A stretch of DNA of 64,000 nucleotides from contig NZ_CACSKD010000009.1 in the NCBI RefSeq assembly GCF_902706285.1, forward strand, positions 1-64,000, in the 5' to 3' direction. The notes under the pieces are model-generated. The model was not told the origin of the DNA, ran no database searches, and saw nothing but the letters and a program-made list of their open reading frames with translations. Source of the DNA: Rhizobium sp. 18055 (GTDB lineage Bacteria; Pseudomonadota; Alphaproteobacteria; Rhizobiales; Rhizobiaceae). Numbering within the stretch: the first letter of the stretch is position 1; each line of letters opens with the position of its first letter. Shown piece by piece: positions 1 through 8,375 of the stretch. The position numbers and the translations under genes are program-made.

Positions 1-37
1 CTTAAGACGCGGGAGAGTCGGTCGCTGCCAGGTCTGC
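1..37 (+). rRNA. rrf: 5S rRNA, 3' end only
   Basis: The first 34-37 bases match the 3' end of rhizobial 5S rRNA: the loop E/helix IV region (GGGAGAG, then GGTCGCTGCC) followed by the CCAGGTC strand that closes helix I. The rest of the molecule lies to the left of the window. A tRNA-fMet follows downstream, which is the usual end of a rhizobial 16S-Ile-Ala-23S-5S-fMet operon. Recognised from memory of the family; no alignment was run. Confidence 0.8.
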
Positions 38-183
38 GAAACGCAACAAATCTTCTCTAAACGAATTCTTCGGCCCAGCCGATACCAAAGGGCCGCCCAA
101 AAGCGGTCCTTTCGTGTTATAAAGGGCAAGCGCAGAATACCAAGCGGCGCGCGGATCCAAGCCTGTGCGCCCCTTACACGAGA

Positions 184-265
184 CAAATCGCCTTCGGCAA
201 TTTGCTCGGGCAGAAATCCGTCAACGCAAAGCGTTGACGTAGCCGCGACAACTCCTTCGGAGTTG
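184..265 (+). repeat. Tandem hairpins in the 5S to tRNA-fMet spacer
   Basis: Three consecutive inverted repeats sit between the 5S end and the tRNA. The first, 184-204, is imperfect around a TTC loop. The second, 219-239, has perfect 9-base arms (CGTCAACGC / GCGTTGACG) around AAA. The third, 249-265, has perfect 7-base arms (CAACTCC / GGAGTTG) around TTC. None is followed by a T run, so they are more likely processing or spacing structures in the rRNA transcript than terminators. Confidence 0.6.
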
Positions 266-272
266 CGCTGGA

Positions 273-349
<77 letters not shown>

Positions 350-387
350 AACGTTCGTAAGATCATACCAGATTCGAAACCAAAGCA

Positions 388-424
388 GCCCGCGTGGAGA
401 AATCCACCGGGCCGTTTCGCGTTT
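388..424 (+). terminator. Probable terminator after tRNA-fMet
   Basis: A stem GCCCG(C)GTGG / CCACCGGGC, with one bulged base and loop AGAAAT, is followed by a T-containing tract (CGTTTCGCGTTT). It lies 39 bases after the tRNA and would end the rRNA operon transcript. The T run is weak, hence the moderate confidence. Confidence 0.55.
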
Positions 425-479
425 CGGATAAGTCAGCCCTGGGGTCGCCGCACACGTGCAATTCGGCTATCACTGCCTG

Positions 480-1124
480 ATGAGTGATCGCTTTCTTTTC
501 TCCGGCCCAGTTGATGCGGCCGTTACAATTCTTCTCGCGCATGGTGCCGGCGGCGCCATGGATTCGCCTGGAATGGAGCGGTTTTCCGAGGCGCTGGCTG
601 CAGCCGGTGTGCGCGTCGCCCGGTTCGAATTCGGTTACATGGCCGAGCGCAGGCGATCGGGAAGGCGGGCGCCGCCGCCGAAAGCGGAGATGTTGATCCC
701 GGACTATCTAGCGGCTGTCCGCGCGCTGGTTGCCAGCGGTCCGCTGGTCATCGGCGGCAAGTCGATGGGTGGCCGTATTGCCAGCATGGTCGCGGACGAT
801 CTTTATCGCACCGGTGACATTGCCGGGCTGCTATGCCTTGGCTATCCGTTTCATCCGATAGGCAAGCCCGAACTGTTGCGGACAGCGCACCTCGAAACGC
901 TTCGAGCGCCGACGCTGATCTGTCAGGGGACGCGCGATCCGTTCGGCAGCCGCGAGGACGTTATTGGCTATGAGCTCTCCGACCAGATCGAGATCTTTTG
1001 GCTTGAGGATGGCGATCACGACCTGAGGCCGCGCAAGGGGGTATCGGGTTTCTCGATGGGCGATCATCTGGCGGCGATGGCGTCGCGGGTGGCGGCCTGG
1101 AGTTCGGCCCTTTGTCGTTTATAG
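480..1124 (+). CDS. Alpha/beta hydrolase, KANL3/Tex30 type
   Basis: Small cytoplasmic alpha/beta hydrolase of about 214 residues with no signal peptide. The oxyanion motif HGAGG is at 21-25, the nucleophile elbow GKSMGG puts the catalytic Ser at 95, and a likely triad is completed by Asp153 (TRDPFG) and His180 (GDHD). This arrangement matches the KANL3/Tex30-like dienelactone-hydrolase relatives. A GTG at 456 would add eight residues, but the ATG at 480 opens exactly where family homology should begin and is preferred. Neither start has a clear Shine-Dalgarno. Substrate unknown; the gene stands alone. Confidence 0.85.
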   Translation: MSDRFLFSGPVDAAVTILLAHGAGGAMDSPGMERFSEALAAAGVRVARFEFGYMAERRRSGRRAPPPKAEMLIPDYLAAVRALVASGPLVIGGKSMGGRIASMVADDLYRTGDIAGLLCLGYPFHPIGKPELLRTAHLETLRAPTLICQGTRDPFGSREDVIGYELSDQIEIFWLEDGDHDLRPRKGVSGFSMGDHLAAMASRVAAWSSALCRL

Positions 1125-1230
1125 TTCGGCGCTAAAACAATCCTCGCTTGACTAAGTCTGCCTGCTTCTGCATCTTCGCGTTGAAATATCCGCATGCGAT
1201 CCGATCAGTGCCTGCCAAGGGGGGAACATT

Positions 1231-2190
1231 GTGAGATACTGTGCCGGTTCAGGCGTTTTCATTGCCTTTCTGTCTTCTGTCGTGCTCTCCGCCGTGCCTG
1301 CCAGGGCCGACGACCTGAGGATTGCCATGCCGAACTGGCCCTCGGGGCAGGCGACGGCCTATATTCTCAAGGTTGCGATCGAAAAGGAATTCGGCCAGCC
1401 TTCGCTTGTCGAGGAGATCGGCACGCTGAATGCCTTTGCCGGGCTGGAGAAGGGCACGGTCGATATCCATCCGGAGGTCTGGCAGCCCAATCTCGACGAC
1501 GTCATCAAGAAGTTCGTGACCGACAAGGGCGTGGTGACGCTGGCCAAGCCCACGGTTCCTGCGTGGCAGGGAATTTGCGCGACGCCGGCTGCAGCCGAAA
1601 AGGGGCTGAAGACGATCGCCGATCTCAGCGAGCCTGAAAAGACCAAGCTCCTCGATACCGATGGCGACGGCAAGGGCGAGATGTGGATCGGCGCGCCGGC
1701 CTGGTCATCGACCGGGATCGAGCGGGTGCGGGCCAATAGCTACGGTTATGCCAAGACGATGACGCTGGTTGAGGCCGAGGAAGAGGTGGCGATGGCCGGC
1801 ATCGATGCGGCAGTGGCCACCGACCAGCCCGTGGTGTTTGCCTGCTATGCGCCGCACTTCGTCTTCGACCTGCACAAGATCGTGCGTTTGAGCGAGCCGC
1901 CACATGACGCGGCCAAGTGGTCGCTGGTCAGCGCCATCGATCCGATGTGGATCAAGAAATCGAAGGCGTCGACGGCTTGGGATGCAGCGAATTTCCGCAT
2001 CGCCTATGCGACGGCTTTCGGCAAGAAACACCCCGATATTGCAGCCTTTCTCGACAAGGTCGACCTGACACCGGATGAGGCGACGGCGATGAGCTATGCG
2101 CTGGAGGTGGAGCGGCAGGCGCCGCTTGGCTATGCCAAGGCTTGGGTGGAGAAAAATGCTGCACGGGTCGATGGGTGGGCGAAACCATGA
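1231..2190 (+). CDS. Glycine betaine/proline-type ABC substrate-binding protein (OpuAC family)
   Basis: Periplasmic binding protein of 319 residues with a signal peptide ending near ARA-DDL (about residue 27). The mature protein starts with RIAMPNWPSGQATAY, typical of OpuAC/ProX-type proteins that bind quaternary amines such as glycine betaine or choline. The GTG start is preceded by GGGGGGAAC. No permease or ATPase gene is adjacent, so it is an orphan here and must work with a transporter encoded elsewhere, or act differently. Its stop overlaps the next start in ATGA, so the two are probably translationally coupled. Confidence 0.88.
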   Translation: MRYCAGSGVFIAFLSSVVLSAVPARADDLRIAMPNWPSGQATAYILKVAIEKEFGQPSLVEEIGTLNAFAGLEKGTVDIHPEVWQPNLDDVIKKFVTDKGVVTLAKPTVPAWQGICATPAAAEKGLKTIADLSEPEKTKLLDTDGDGKGEMWIGAPAWSSTGIERVRANSYGYAKTMTLVEAEEEVAMAGIDAAVATDQPVVFACYAPHFVFDLHKIVRLSEPPHDAAKWSLVSAIDPMWIKKSKASTAWDAANFRIAYATAFGKKHPDIAAFLDKVDLTPDEATAMSYALEVERQAPLGYAKAWVEKNAARVDGWAKP

Positions 2191-2903
2191 GAACGCGATT
2201 GGCTGGCTTCATGAATTCAGGTTGGTCTTGTGCGGCGAGGCGGTCGCCTGGGGTTCGCGGCGTCGCAATGGTTGCGCTTGCGGCTGCGACCTGGCTGGGG
2301 CCTCTCGTGGCGCTGGCGCAAACGCAGATCTATGATGCGAAGACGCGGAGCTGGGTGGATTACGACAACAAGAAGGCCCGGCAATATTACGCGCGCAACA
2401 AGCAGTCTCCGGAGGCATTTCGCCGGCAGATGGTGACCTTCCGCACGGCCGAACCGCCGGGCACGATCATCATCGACGGCAACCAGCATTTCCTCTATCT
2501 GGTGCAACCGGGCGGGCAGGCGATCCGCTACGGCATCGGCGTCGGCCGCGACGGGTTCGGCTGGGCGGGGATCGTCCGGGTCGGTCGGACGGCGGAATGG
2601 CCGACATGGACGCCGCCGGCCGAGATGGTGGCGCGTGATGCGAATGCGGCGAAATGGGCGGCCGGCATGCCCGGCGGGCCGGACAATCCGCTCGGTGCCC
2701 GGGCGCTTTATCTCTATGCCGGCGACCAGGATACGATCTATCGCATCCATGGCACGGCCGAGCCCTGGACCATCGGCCTCGATGTCTCGTCCGGTTGCAT
2801 CCGGCTCAACAATGACGATGTCACGGATCTGCATTCGCGGGTGCAGATCGGCGCCAAGGTGATCGTGCTGATGCAGGGTGCGGCGCTCTACAAGGGTATT
2901 TGA
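2187..2903 (+). CDS. L,D-transpeptidase (YkuD domain)
   Basis: Exported peptidoglycan-active enzyme of 238 residues. The N-terminal hydrophobic segment (about 24-45, ending ALAQT) is a signal sequence. The YkuD domain covers about 93-230 and contains the active-site block HGT (His188) and SSGCIRLNN with catalytic Cys204 and Arg206. Such enzymes make 3-3 peptidoglycan cross-links or attach lipoproteins. Start: the ATG at 2187 overlaps the upstream TGA, which explains the spacing better than the in-frame ATG at 2142 lying inside the previous gene. The coupling to a quaternary-amine binding protein is unusual. Confidence 0.9.
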   Translation: MRTRLAGFMNSGWSCAARRSPGVRGVAMVALAAATWLGPLVALAQTQIYDAKTRSWVDYDNKKARQYYARNKQSPEAFRRQMVTFRTAEPPGTIIIDGNQHFLYLVQPGGQAIRYGIGVGRDGFGWAGIVRVGRTAEWPTWTPPAEMVARDANAAKWAAGMPGGPDNPLGARALYLYAGDQDTIYRIHGTAEPWTIGLDVSSGCIRLNNDDVTDLHSRVQIGAKVIVLMQGAALYKGI

Positions 2904-2958
2904 CGGAACATACCGGCATCGGCCGGAGGGGATCAGCAACGTCCGGAGGGTGGGCCAG

Positions 2959-3273
2959 GTGTCGAGAAGCGATGTGAAATGGGGCGGTCGGTTTGTCACT
3001 GCTTTGGCCGGCATGTTGGCTCTGGGTGCCTGCACCCCGGCGCCGCCACCGCCGGAATCGATGGCACGGACGACGCTGATGACGGCGCCGGCCGATCTGC
3101 AACTGCTGTGCGCGAATGCCACGGCCAGTGCTGCCGGCGGCGCCAAGGTTCTGCCGACCGGGTCGCGGCTACAGCCTGATGGCACGTTCGTCGTCGATCT
3201 CGACGCCGGCGGGCGCAAGTTCTCCTGTATCGTCGACAACAATGGCACGGTGCGCTCGGTAACGCCGGTGTGA
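2959..3273 (+). CDS. Small hypothetical lipoprotein
   Basis: Predicted 104-residue protein with a basic start, a hydrophobic stretch and a lipobox ending LGAC, followed by a proline-rich linker (TPAPPPP). It would be processed by signal peptidase II and anchored in a membrane. The rest is a compact domain of about 70 residues with two Cys that I do not recognise. The GTG at 2959 is chosen because GGAGG lies nine bases upstream; an in-frame ATG at 2878 falls inside the L,D-transpeptidase and would bury the signal peptide. It follows the transpeptidase by 55 bases and could be part of the same envelope unit. Confidence 0.7.
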   Translation: MSRSDVKWGGRFVTALAGMLALGACTPAPPPPESMARTTLMTAPADLQLLCANATASAAGGAKVLPTGSRLQPDGTFVVDLDAGGRKFSCIVDNNGTVRSVTPV

Positions 3274-3359
3274 GGTCGCGAGATTGCCTTACGTTGGTAA
3301 GGCGGCGATTGCGCAGGATCAGCGCGTGAGTTGGCTCGAGCCTGGGTCTCCACTTCCCT

Positions 3360-3480
3360 CATGTCTGTGCGCGTCACGGACATCGAGCCGCGGCGCGTCT
3401 GCGCCGTGGGAAGGGTCTCTTGCATTCAGCGACGTGAATGGGCTGTGATCTCCACCATAAGGGTGGGAGAGGATGGGGTG
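3360..3480. repeat. Dispersed intergenic repeat, copy 1
   Basis: This non-coding stretch between convergent genes resembles 37806-37975. Shared blocks, in order, are CCTCAT, CTGTG, GCCGCGGCG(T/C)GTCTG(C/T)GCCGTG, a CTCTTGCAT/CTCGCATGCAG block, and CCACC(A)TAAGGGTG followed by GGATGGGG. It looks like a degenerate member of a rhizobial mosaic intergenic repeat. Nothing else was found in 3274-3582. Confidence 0.55.
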
Positions 3481-3582
3481 TGGCCTATAGCTTAGCCGGG
3501 GCGCGTGGAGGCTCACGAGTTCATTTCCCGTTGCCTCATGATCAATCTGGCAAATGCTTGCCAGGTCGATCGGCAAGGCCGC

Positions 3583-5826
3583 TTAGACCGCGGCGAGGGT
3601 GACGGTGACCGGCGCGAAGCGGGCGCAGGTCGCTTCCAGTCTGATATCGCCGGTGAGCCCTGTGGTCTCGATCCAGAAGCCGGCCGTCCCGCCCTGCAGC
3701 GGGATGGACGTCGGGCCGATGATCTTTGCCGGGCCTGATATGCTGACGGTGATGGTCTCGTTCAGGAATGGCAGCCGCTGGCCTGCTTGATCGAGGGCGC
3801 GCAGGATGACGCGGGTGGTGTCGCGGTCGCGGGCTTTCAGGCGGATGGCGTCCGGCACCATTTCGAGGGTGGTCGGCAGCGGATCGGCGACCATCGTCAG
3901 ATGCGCCACCGGCGCGCCGCCGACATAGCCGGTAAAGCTGCCGTCGATCCATTTCAGCCCCCAGGTGCCGAGTTCGTCGGCGGTAAAGTGGCGGTGGTCG
4001 AAAACCACGGGCGGATGCGGCAGATGCGGGAAGTTCTCGTAATCGGGGCCGACGCGCTTGGTGATCGAGCCGTAGGTGAGTTCCACCTCGTCGCAATTGG
4101 TCAGCACGATCAACGGTAGAACGCCGCCGATGTTGCGCTCGCCGCGGGCCCAGAAGGTCACCGGCTTCATGACGATCTCGTCAGACGGTTCGCACTGGCT
4201 GGCATATGCGTAAGCCGCAAATTTCGGTTCGCGGAACATGTCCATGACGCCGTGGTAGCAGATGCGGTCGCCGGAGCCGAAATCCTTGTGGGTGTTGTAG
4301 TCGAACATGCACCAGCCGATGGCGCCCGAGATGTCGCGATCGCCATAGGCGGCGTTCAGGACTTCGAGGTGGCGGCGGACATGTTCTGCCTGCCGGGCTT
4401 CCTGATCGTAGATTTTGGTCGGATACATGTGACCGCCGAATTCGGTGATCATGTAAGGCACTTTGTACGAAAGCCCGGTGCTTTCCTGCTGCGGGCGAAG
4501 GGCCGTGCGCGGGCGGTTGGCGCCCGGCAGTTCCTCGTTGCCGAGGATGAAGTCGTTCATGGTGTAGACGTCTTCGAGCAGTTCACTATCGGTGATGTAG
4601 CGGACGCCGCCGGTCTGGCGGGTCGGGTCGAGCGCGCGGGCAAGCCGGTTGGTCTCGGCATAGAAGGTATGGTTGTCCTGGGATTCGTTGATGCGCACGC
4701 CCCAGATGACGATCGACGGTTGGTTCCAGTCGCGTTCGATCATGCGGCGCACGTTGCGGATGGATTCGTGCTGCCATTCCTGATCGCCGATATGCTGCCA
4801 GCCGGGAATTTCCTCGAACACCAGCAGACCGATGCGGTCACAGCGATCAAGGAACCACTTCGATTGCGGATAGTGCGAAGTGCGGACCATGTTGCACTTC
4901 AGCACGGATTTCATGATGTCGGCGTCGCGCTCCTGGGCGGAGCGGCCGGCGGCATAGCCGACATAGGGAAAGGACTGGTGGCGGTTGAGGCCGCGCAGTT
5001 TCAGCGGCTTGCCATTGAGCAGGAAGCCCTCGGGGGTAAACTCGGCGGTGCGGAAGCCGAATTGCGTGGTTACCTTGTCGGCGCCGTGGCTGGTCCTCAG
5101 CTCGACGGTGATCTGGTAGAGTTCCGGGTTGACGAGATCCCAGAGTGCTATGCCCTTGAGGCCGGTGAAAGCGAGCGTGACATCGTCGCCGGTCGTCTCG
5201 GCCGAGGTCGTCGCCAGCACGTTGCCATCGATATCGGCGAGCGAAGCGGTGAGGGTGCCGAGGAATTCTACGCCCTGCGGATTAGCAAGATCGACGCGAA
5301 CCGACGCGGCCTTTTCCTCCGAGAGGACATCCGATGTTTCGATCTTGAGGTTCTCGATCGAGACCTGATCGGTGACTTTCAGCCAGACCTCGCGATAGAT
5401 GCCGGCATAGGTGAGATAGTCGATAGCGCCGCCGAATGGTGGGATGGCGGGGTTTTCGCTGCCGTCGATGGTGACCGTGATGAGGTTGTCGCCGCGCAGC
5501 AGCCCATCGCTGAGGCGGGCCTCGAATGGCGTATAGCCATCCTTGTGGGCGATGATTTCCACGCCGTTCAGATAGACGACGGCGTCCGCCATGGCGGCAT
5601 CGAAGACCAGCGAAACTTCGCGGCCGTCGAATTCCGGCATCCAGCGCAACAGTTTCTGATAGGTGAAGGCGCGCTGATAGCTGGTCTCGTCGAAATAATT
5701 GAACGGCAGTTCGACCGCAGTGTGCGGCAGGCTGACGATGGTGCGGCCGTCGAAGGATGTCAGCAGATGCTGACCGTCGCCGTGATGGAAAGCCCAGGAT
5801 TCATTGTAGGGAACGATGGAACGCAT
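3583..5826 (-). CDS. Glycoside hydrolase family 2 (beta-galactosidase/glucuronidase-like)
   Basis: A 747-residue cytoplasmic-type enzyme with the GH2 order: N-terminal sugar-binding sandwich (about 1-170), immunoglobulin-like domain (170-270), TIM barrel (270-560) and C-terminal beta domains. Barrel signatures include GLNRHQSFPY and VRTSHYPQSKWFLDRCDRIG. The acid/base Glu is probably 381 in IWGVRINES and the nucleophile Glu462 in MITEFGGHMYPT. The acid/base context has an insertion relative to the usual SLGNE. No signal peptide. Start: the ATG at 5826 has GAGAG upstream; an ATG at 5853 has none. It precedes no transporter; the SMP-30 gene upstream on the same strand may share its regulation. 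Substrate not deducible. Confidence 0.88.
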   Translation of the reverse strand: MRSIVPYNESWAFHHGDGQHLLTSFDGRTIVSLPHTAVELPFNYFDETSYQRAFTYQKLLRWMPEFDGREVSLVFDAAMADAVVYLNGVEIIAHKDGYTPFEARLSDGLLRGDNLITVTIDGSENPAIPPFGGAIDYLTYAGIYREVWLKVTDQVSIENLKIETSDVLSEEKAASVRVDLANPQGVEFLGTLTASLADIDGNVLATTSAETTGDDVTLAFTGLKGIALWDLVNPELYQITVELRTSHGADKVTTQFGFRTAEFTPEGFLLNGKPLKLRGLNRHQSFPYVGYAAGRSAQERDADIMKSVLKCNMVRTSHYPQSKWFLDRCDRIGLLVFEEIPGWQHIGDQEWQHESIRNVRRMIERDWNQPSIVIWGVRINESQDNHTFYAETNRLARALDPTRQTGGVRYITDSELLEDVYTMNDFILGNEELPGANRPRTALRPQQESTGLSYKVPYMITEFGGHMYPTKIYDQEARQAEHVRRHLEVLNAAYGDRDISGAIGWCMFDYNTHKDFGSGDRICYHGVMDMFREPKFAAYAYASQCEPSDEIVMKPVTFWARGERNIGGVLPLIVLTNCDEVELTYGSITKRVGPDYENFPHLPHPPVVFDHRHFTADELGTWGLKWIDGSFTGYVGGAPVAHLTMVADPLPTTLEMVPDAIRLKARDRDTTRVILRALDQAGQRLPFLNETITVSISGPAKIIGPTSIPLQGGTAGFWIETTGLTGDIRLEATCARFAPVTVTLAAV

Positions 5827-5978
5827 ATCAGGCTCTCGCAGCAAGGACGGCATTTGGGGTGGAAGTGCCTTTGCAGGCGCGTGAAATATCGAGCATCATC
5901 TGTCCTTTTTGAATGCTGGCGCGCTTGTAACCGCTGGGCTCGAAGCGAGCCGCCTGCGCGTGCTTCGTCAGCTTTTCC

Positions 5979-6890
5979 TTACGGGTACTGGGCGCCGTTG
6001 GTGGCTGTGTAAATGGCGTAGACCGATTGGGTTGCAGTTATGAACAGGCGGTTCTTCTTCTGCCCGCCGAAGGTGAGGTTGGAAACCGTCTGCGGCACCT
6101 TGATCTTGCCGAGCAAGGTTCCATCCGGCGCAAAGCAATGAATGCCATCGCCAGCGCTGCTCCAGAGATTGCCTGCCACATCGAAGCGGAAGCCATCGGG
6201 GCCGCCGGTATCGATCGAGCAGAAGTAGCGGCTATTCGTCAGCTTGCGGTCATCGATGACATCGAGCACGCGGATGTGCCGGGGAACCTCATGGTTGGCG
6301 GAGCCTGAATCGGCGATGTAGAGCTGCTTTTCATCCGGTGAGAAGGCGAGGCCGTTCGGCTGGATGAAATCGGTGGCAACGGCTTCGATCTCGCCTGTTC
6401 CGGCATCGATGCGATAGACGTTGCGGGTTTCCTGCTCGGGCTCGGCCCTGTGGCCTTCATAATCCGACAGGATGCCGTAGGTCGGGTCGGTGAACCAGAT
6501 CGAACCGTCCGAGCGGACGACGACGTCGTTCGGCGAGTTGAGACGCTTGCCCTTGTAGCTGTCGGCGAGAACGGTGATGCGGCCGTCCGGCTCTGTGCGG
6601 GTGACGCGGCGGCCACCATGTTCGCAGGAGACCAGCCGGCCCTTACGGTCGCGGGTGTTGCCATTGACGTAGCTGGAGGGGGAGCGGAACACGGAGGTGC
6701 CGCCATCGGGCACCCAGCGCATGATCCGCTCGTTGGGAATATCGCTCCAGAGCAGGCAGTTGAGATCGGAAAACCAGACCGGACCTTCGGCCCAGCGGCA
6801 TCCGGAATAAAGCTCTTCGAGCTTGGCGCTGCCGGCGATCAGGCTGTGAAAACGGTCATCACGGATTTCGTAAAGCGCATCTTGCGACAC
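5979..6890 (-). CDS. SMP-30/gluconolactonase family lactonase
   Basis: Six-bladed propeller enzyme of 303 residues that would hydrolyse a sugar lactone using a divalent metal. Family features are EGPVWF near the start (metal-binding Glu), NSPNDVVV with metal-binding Asn, GSIWFTDPTYG, and the PNGLAFSPDE and DGFRFD motifs. The GTG at 6890 is chosen because GGGAGGAG sits directly upstream on the minus strand. It lies 152 bases upstream of the GH2 gene in the same direction, suggesting linked release and oxidation of a sugar, though no dehydrogenase is adjacent. The exact lactone is unknown. Confidence 0.88.
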   Translation of the reverse strand: MSQDALYEIRDDRFHSLIAGSAKLEELYSGCRWAEGPVWFSDLNCLLWSDIPNERIMRWVPDGGTSVFRSPSSYVNGNTRDRKGRLVSCEHGGRRVTRTEPDGRITVLADSYKGKRLNSPNDVVVRSDGSIWFTDPTYGILSDYEGHRAEPEQETRNVYRIDAGTGEIEAVATDFIQPNGLAFSPDEKQLYIADSGSANHEVPRHIRVLDVIDDRKLTNSRYFCSIDTGGPDGFRFDVAGNLWSSAGDGIHCFAPDGTLLGKIKVPQTVSNLTFGGQKKNRLFITATQSVYAIYTATNGAQYP

Positions 6891-7154
6891 AGGCTGCTCC
6901 TCCCAAAGCGATTTGATCTCCTTCGTAAACGTAAACGGTGGAGCGTGCCATAGCGTGATCCGGCAAAAGGAACGGGCCACGGTGTTTTTTCAAGGCCGCG
7001 CTTCGAGCGACGACAAGCGGCGGCGAGCGATCGTCGCGGTCGCGGCAAGGGAGATCACCACACCCTAAAATATGCCGGTTGCAGGGTGAGCTTTCTCGTT
7101 CCTTTGCCCACGAAATCGCGATAAAGCTGTCTGATCGAAAATGGGTAATTTGGC

Positions 7155-8375
7155 ATGGAATACAGCGATATCGGCACGGTCGCGTCATGGCTGACGGAGC
7201 AGGGGCTGAAGGGGGCGACGGAGTCTCAACTGCTGAACGGTTTCTGCGAGACATGTCGAAGTCTCGGCCTGCCGCTCGATCGCGGCCTGGCGCTGATGGA
7301 TACGCTGCACCCGGTGCATGAGGGGCGCGCCTTTCGTTGGGATAGCCAGGAAGAGGTGGAAGGGGAATTTGCCTACGGCCCGACCGGGGGAGAAGGGAAT
7401 TCGCTGGCGAGCTGGCAGACATCCGCCTTCTACTACCTCTGGGCCGGCACCGAGAACGAGGTTCGCCGGCGTCTCGGCTTTGGCGACCCCACCGACTTTG
7501 CGATGCTGGAAAAGATGCAGACCGATGGGCATACCGATTTCATCGCCATGGTGCACCGTTTTGCCAAAGAGGGCACGATCGGCGAGATGGACTGCTTCTT
7601 CTCGCATTTCACCACGCGGCATGCCGAAGGCTTTAGCGATCATCACCTGATGATCCTGCGCAAGCTGGTGCCGGTGCTGGCGCTGGCGATCAAGTGCATC
7701 GCGCTCGGCCGTATCGCCCGCACGATTGCCGAGGTCTATCTCGGCGAGGATGCGGCGCGGCAGGTGCTGGAGGGCAAGATCAGCCGCGGCAAATCCGAGC
7801 GGATTTCCGCGGTGCTGTGGTTCTCGGATCTGGTCAACTACACGAAGATCTCAGACAGCGCCCCGCCGGAAGAAATCCTGCCGATGCTGAATGCCTATAG
7901 CGATCTCGTCATCACGGCGGTGCATGAGGCCGGCGGCAATGTGTTGAAGCTGATCGGCGACGGCGTGCTGGCGATCTTCAAGGCGGATGCGCCATCGGAT
8001 GCCTGTTCGGCAGCGCTGAAGGCCGAGCGGCTCCTGCACGAAAGATTGGTGACGCTGAACGACGAACGGGCGTTCGAGGAGCGACCGATCACCGATGTCT
8101 ATATCGGCCTGCATATCGGCGATGTGTTCTACGGCAATATCGGCAGCCAGGAGCGGCTCGATTTCACCGTGATCGGACCTGCGGTCAACGAGGTCAGCCG
8201 GATTGCCTCGCTCTGCCGGTCTGTCGATTTCAACGTGCTGATGTCGTCGGATTTCGCTGCGGCCGTTCCGCAGGAGGAACGGGACGCGCTTGCCTGCATC
8301 GGGCGCTATGCGCTGCGTGGCGTTCAGCGTCCGCAGCAGCTGTACACGCTCGATACGGCGGGCATGATCCGCTGA
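7155..8375 (+). CDS. Class III adenylate/guanylate cyclase with novel N-terminal region
   Basis: Soluble 406-residue protein. The C-terminal cyclase domain (about 215-395) has metal-binding Asp225 (FSDLVNYT) and Asp269 (IGDGVLA), a purine-contact Lys265, and transition-state Asn345 and Arg349 in VNEVSRIA. The residue usually Asp in class IIIa adenylyl cyclases is Thr338, as in class IIIb enzymes; this points to ATP as substrate but is inference. Residues 1-200 contain no recognised transmembrane helix and may be a sensory or dimerisation domain shared by many rhizobial cyclases (ending GRIARTIAEVYLG). Monocistronic, divergent from the SMP-30 gene. Confidence 0.9.
   Translation: MEYSDIGTVASWLTEQGLKGATESQLLNGFCETCRSLGLPLDRGLALMDTLHPVHEGRAFRWDSQEEVEGEFAYGPTGGEGNSLASWQTSAFYYLWAGTENEVRRRLGFGDPTDFAMLEKMQTDGHTDFIAMVHRFAKEGTIGEMDCFFSHFTTRHAEGFSDHHLMILRKLVPVLALAIKCIALGRIARTIAEVYLGEDAARQVLEGKISRGKSERISAVLWFSDLVNYTKISDSAPPEEILPMLNAYSDLVITAVHEAGGNVLKLIGDGVLAIFKADAPSDACSAALKAERLLHERLVTLNDERAFEERPITDVYIGLHIGDVFYGNIGSQERLDFTVIGPAVNEVSRIASLCRSVDFNVLMSSDFAAAVPQEERDALACIGRYALRGVQRPQQLYTLDTAGMIR

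Noticed and set aside
4252..6012. 586-codon open frame antisense to the GH2 gene
   Set aside because: No family motifs; the GH2 gene on the minus strand explains the region fully.
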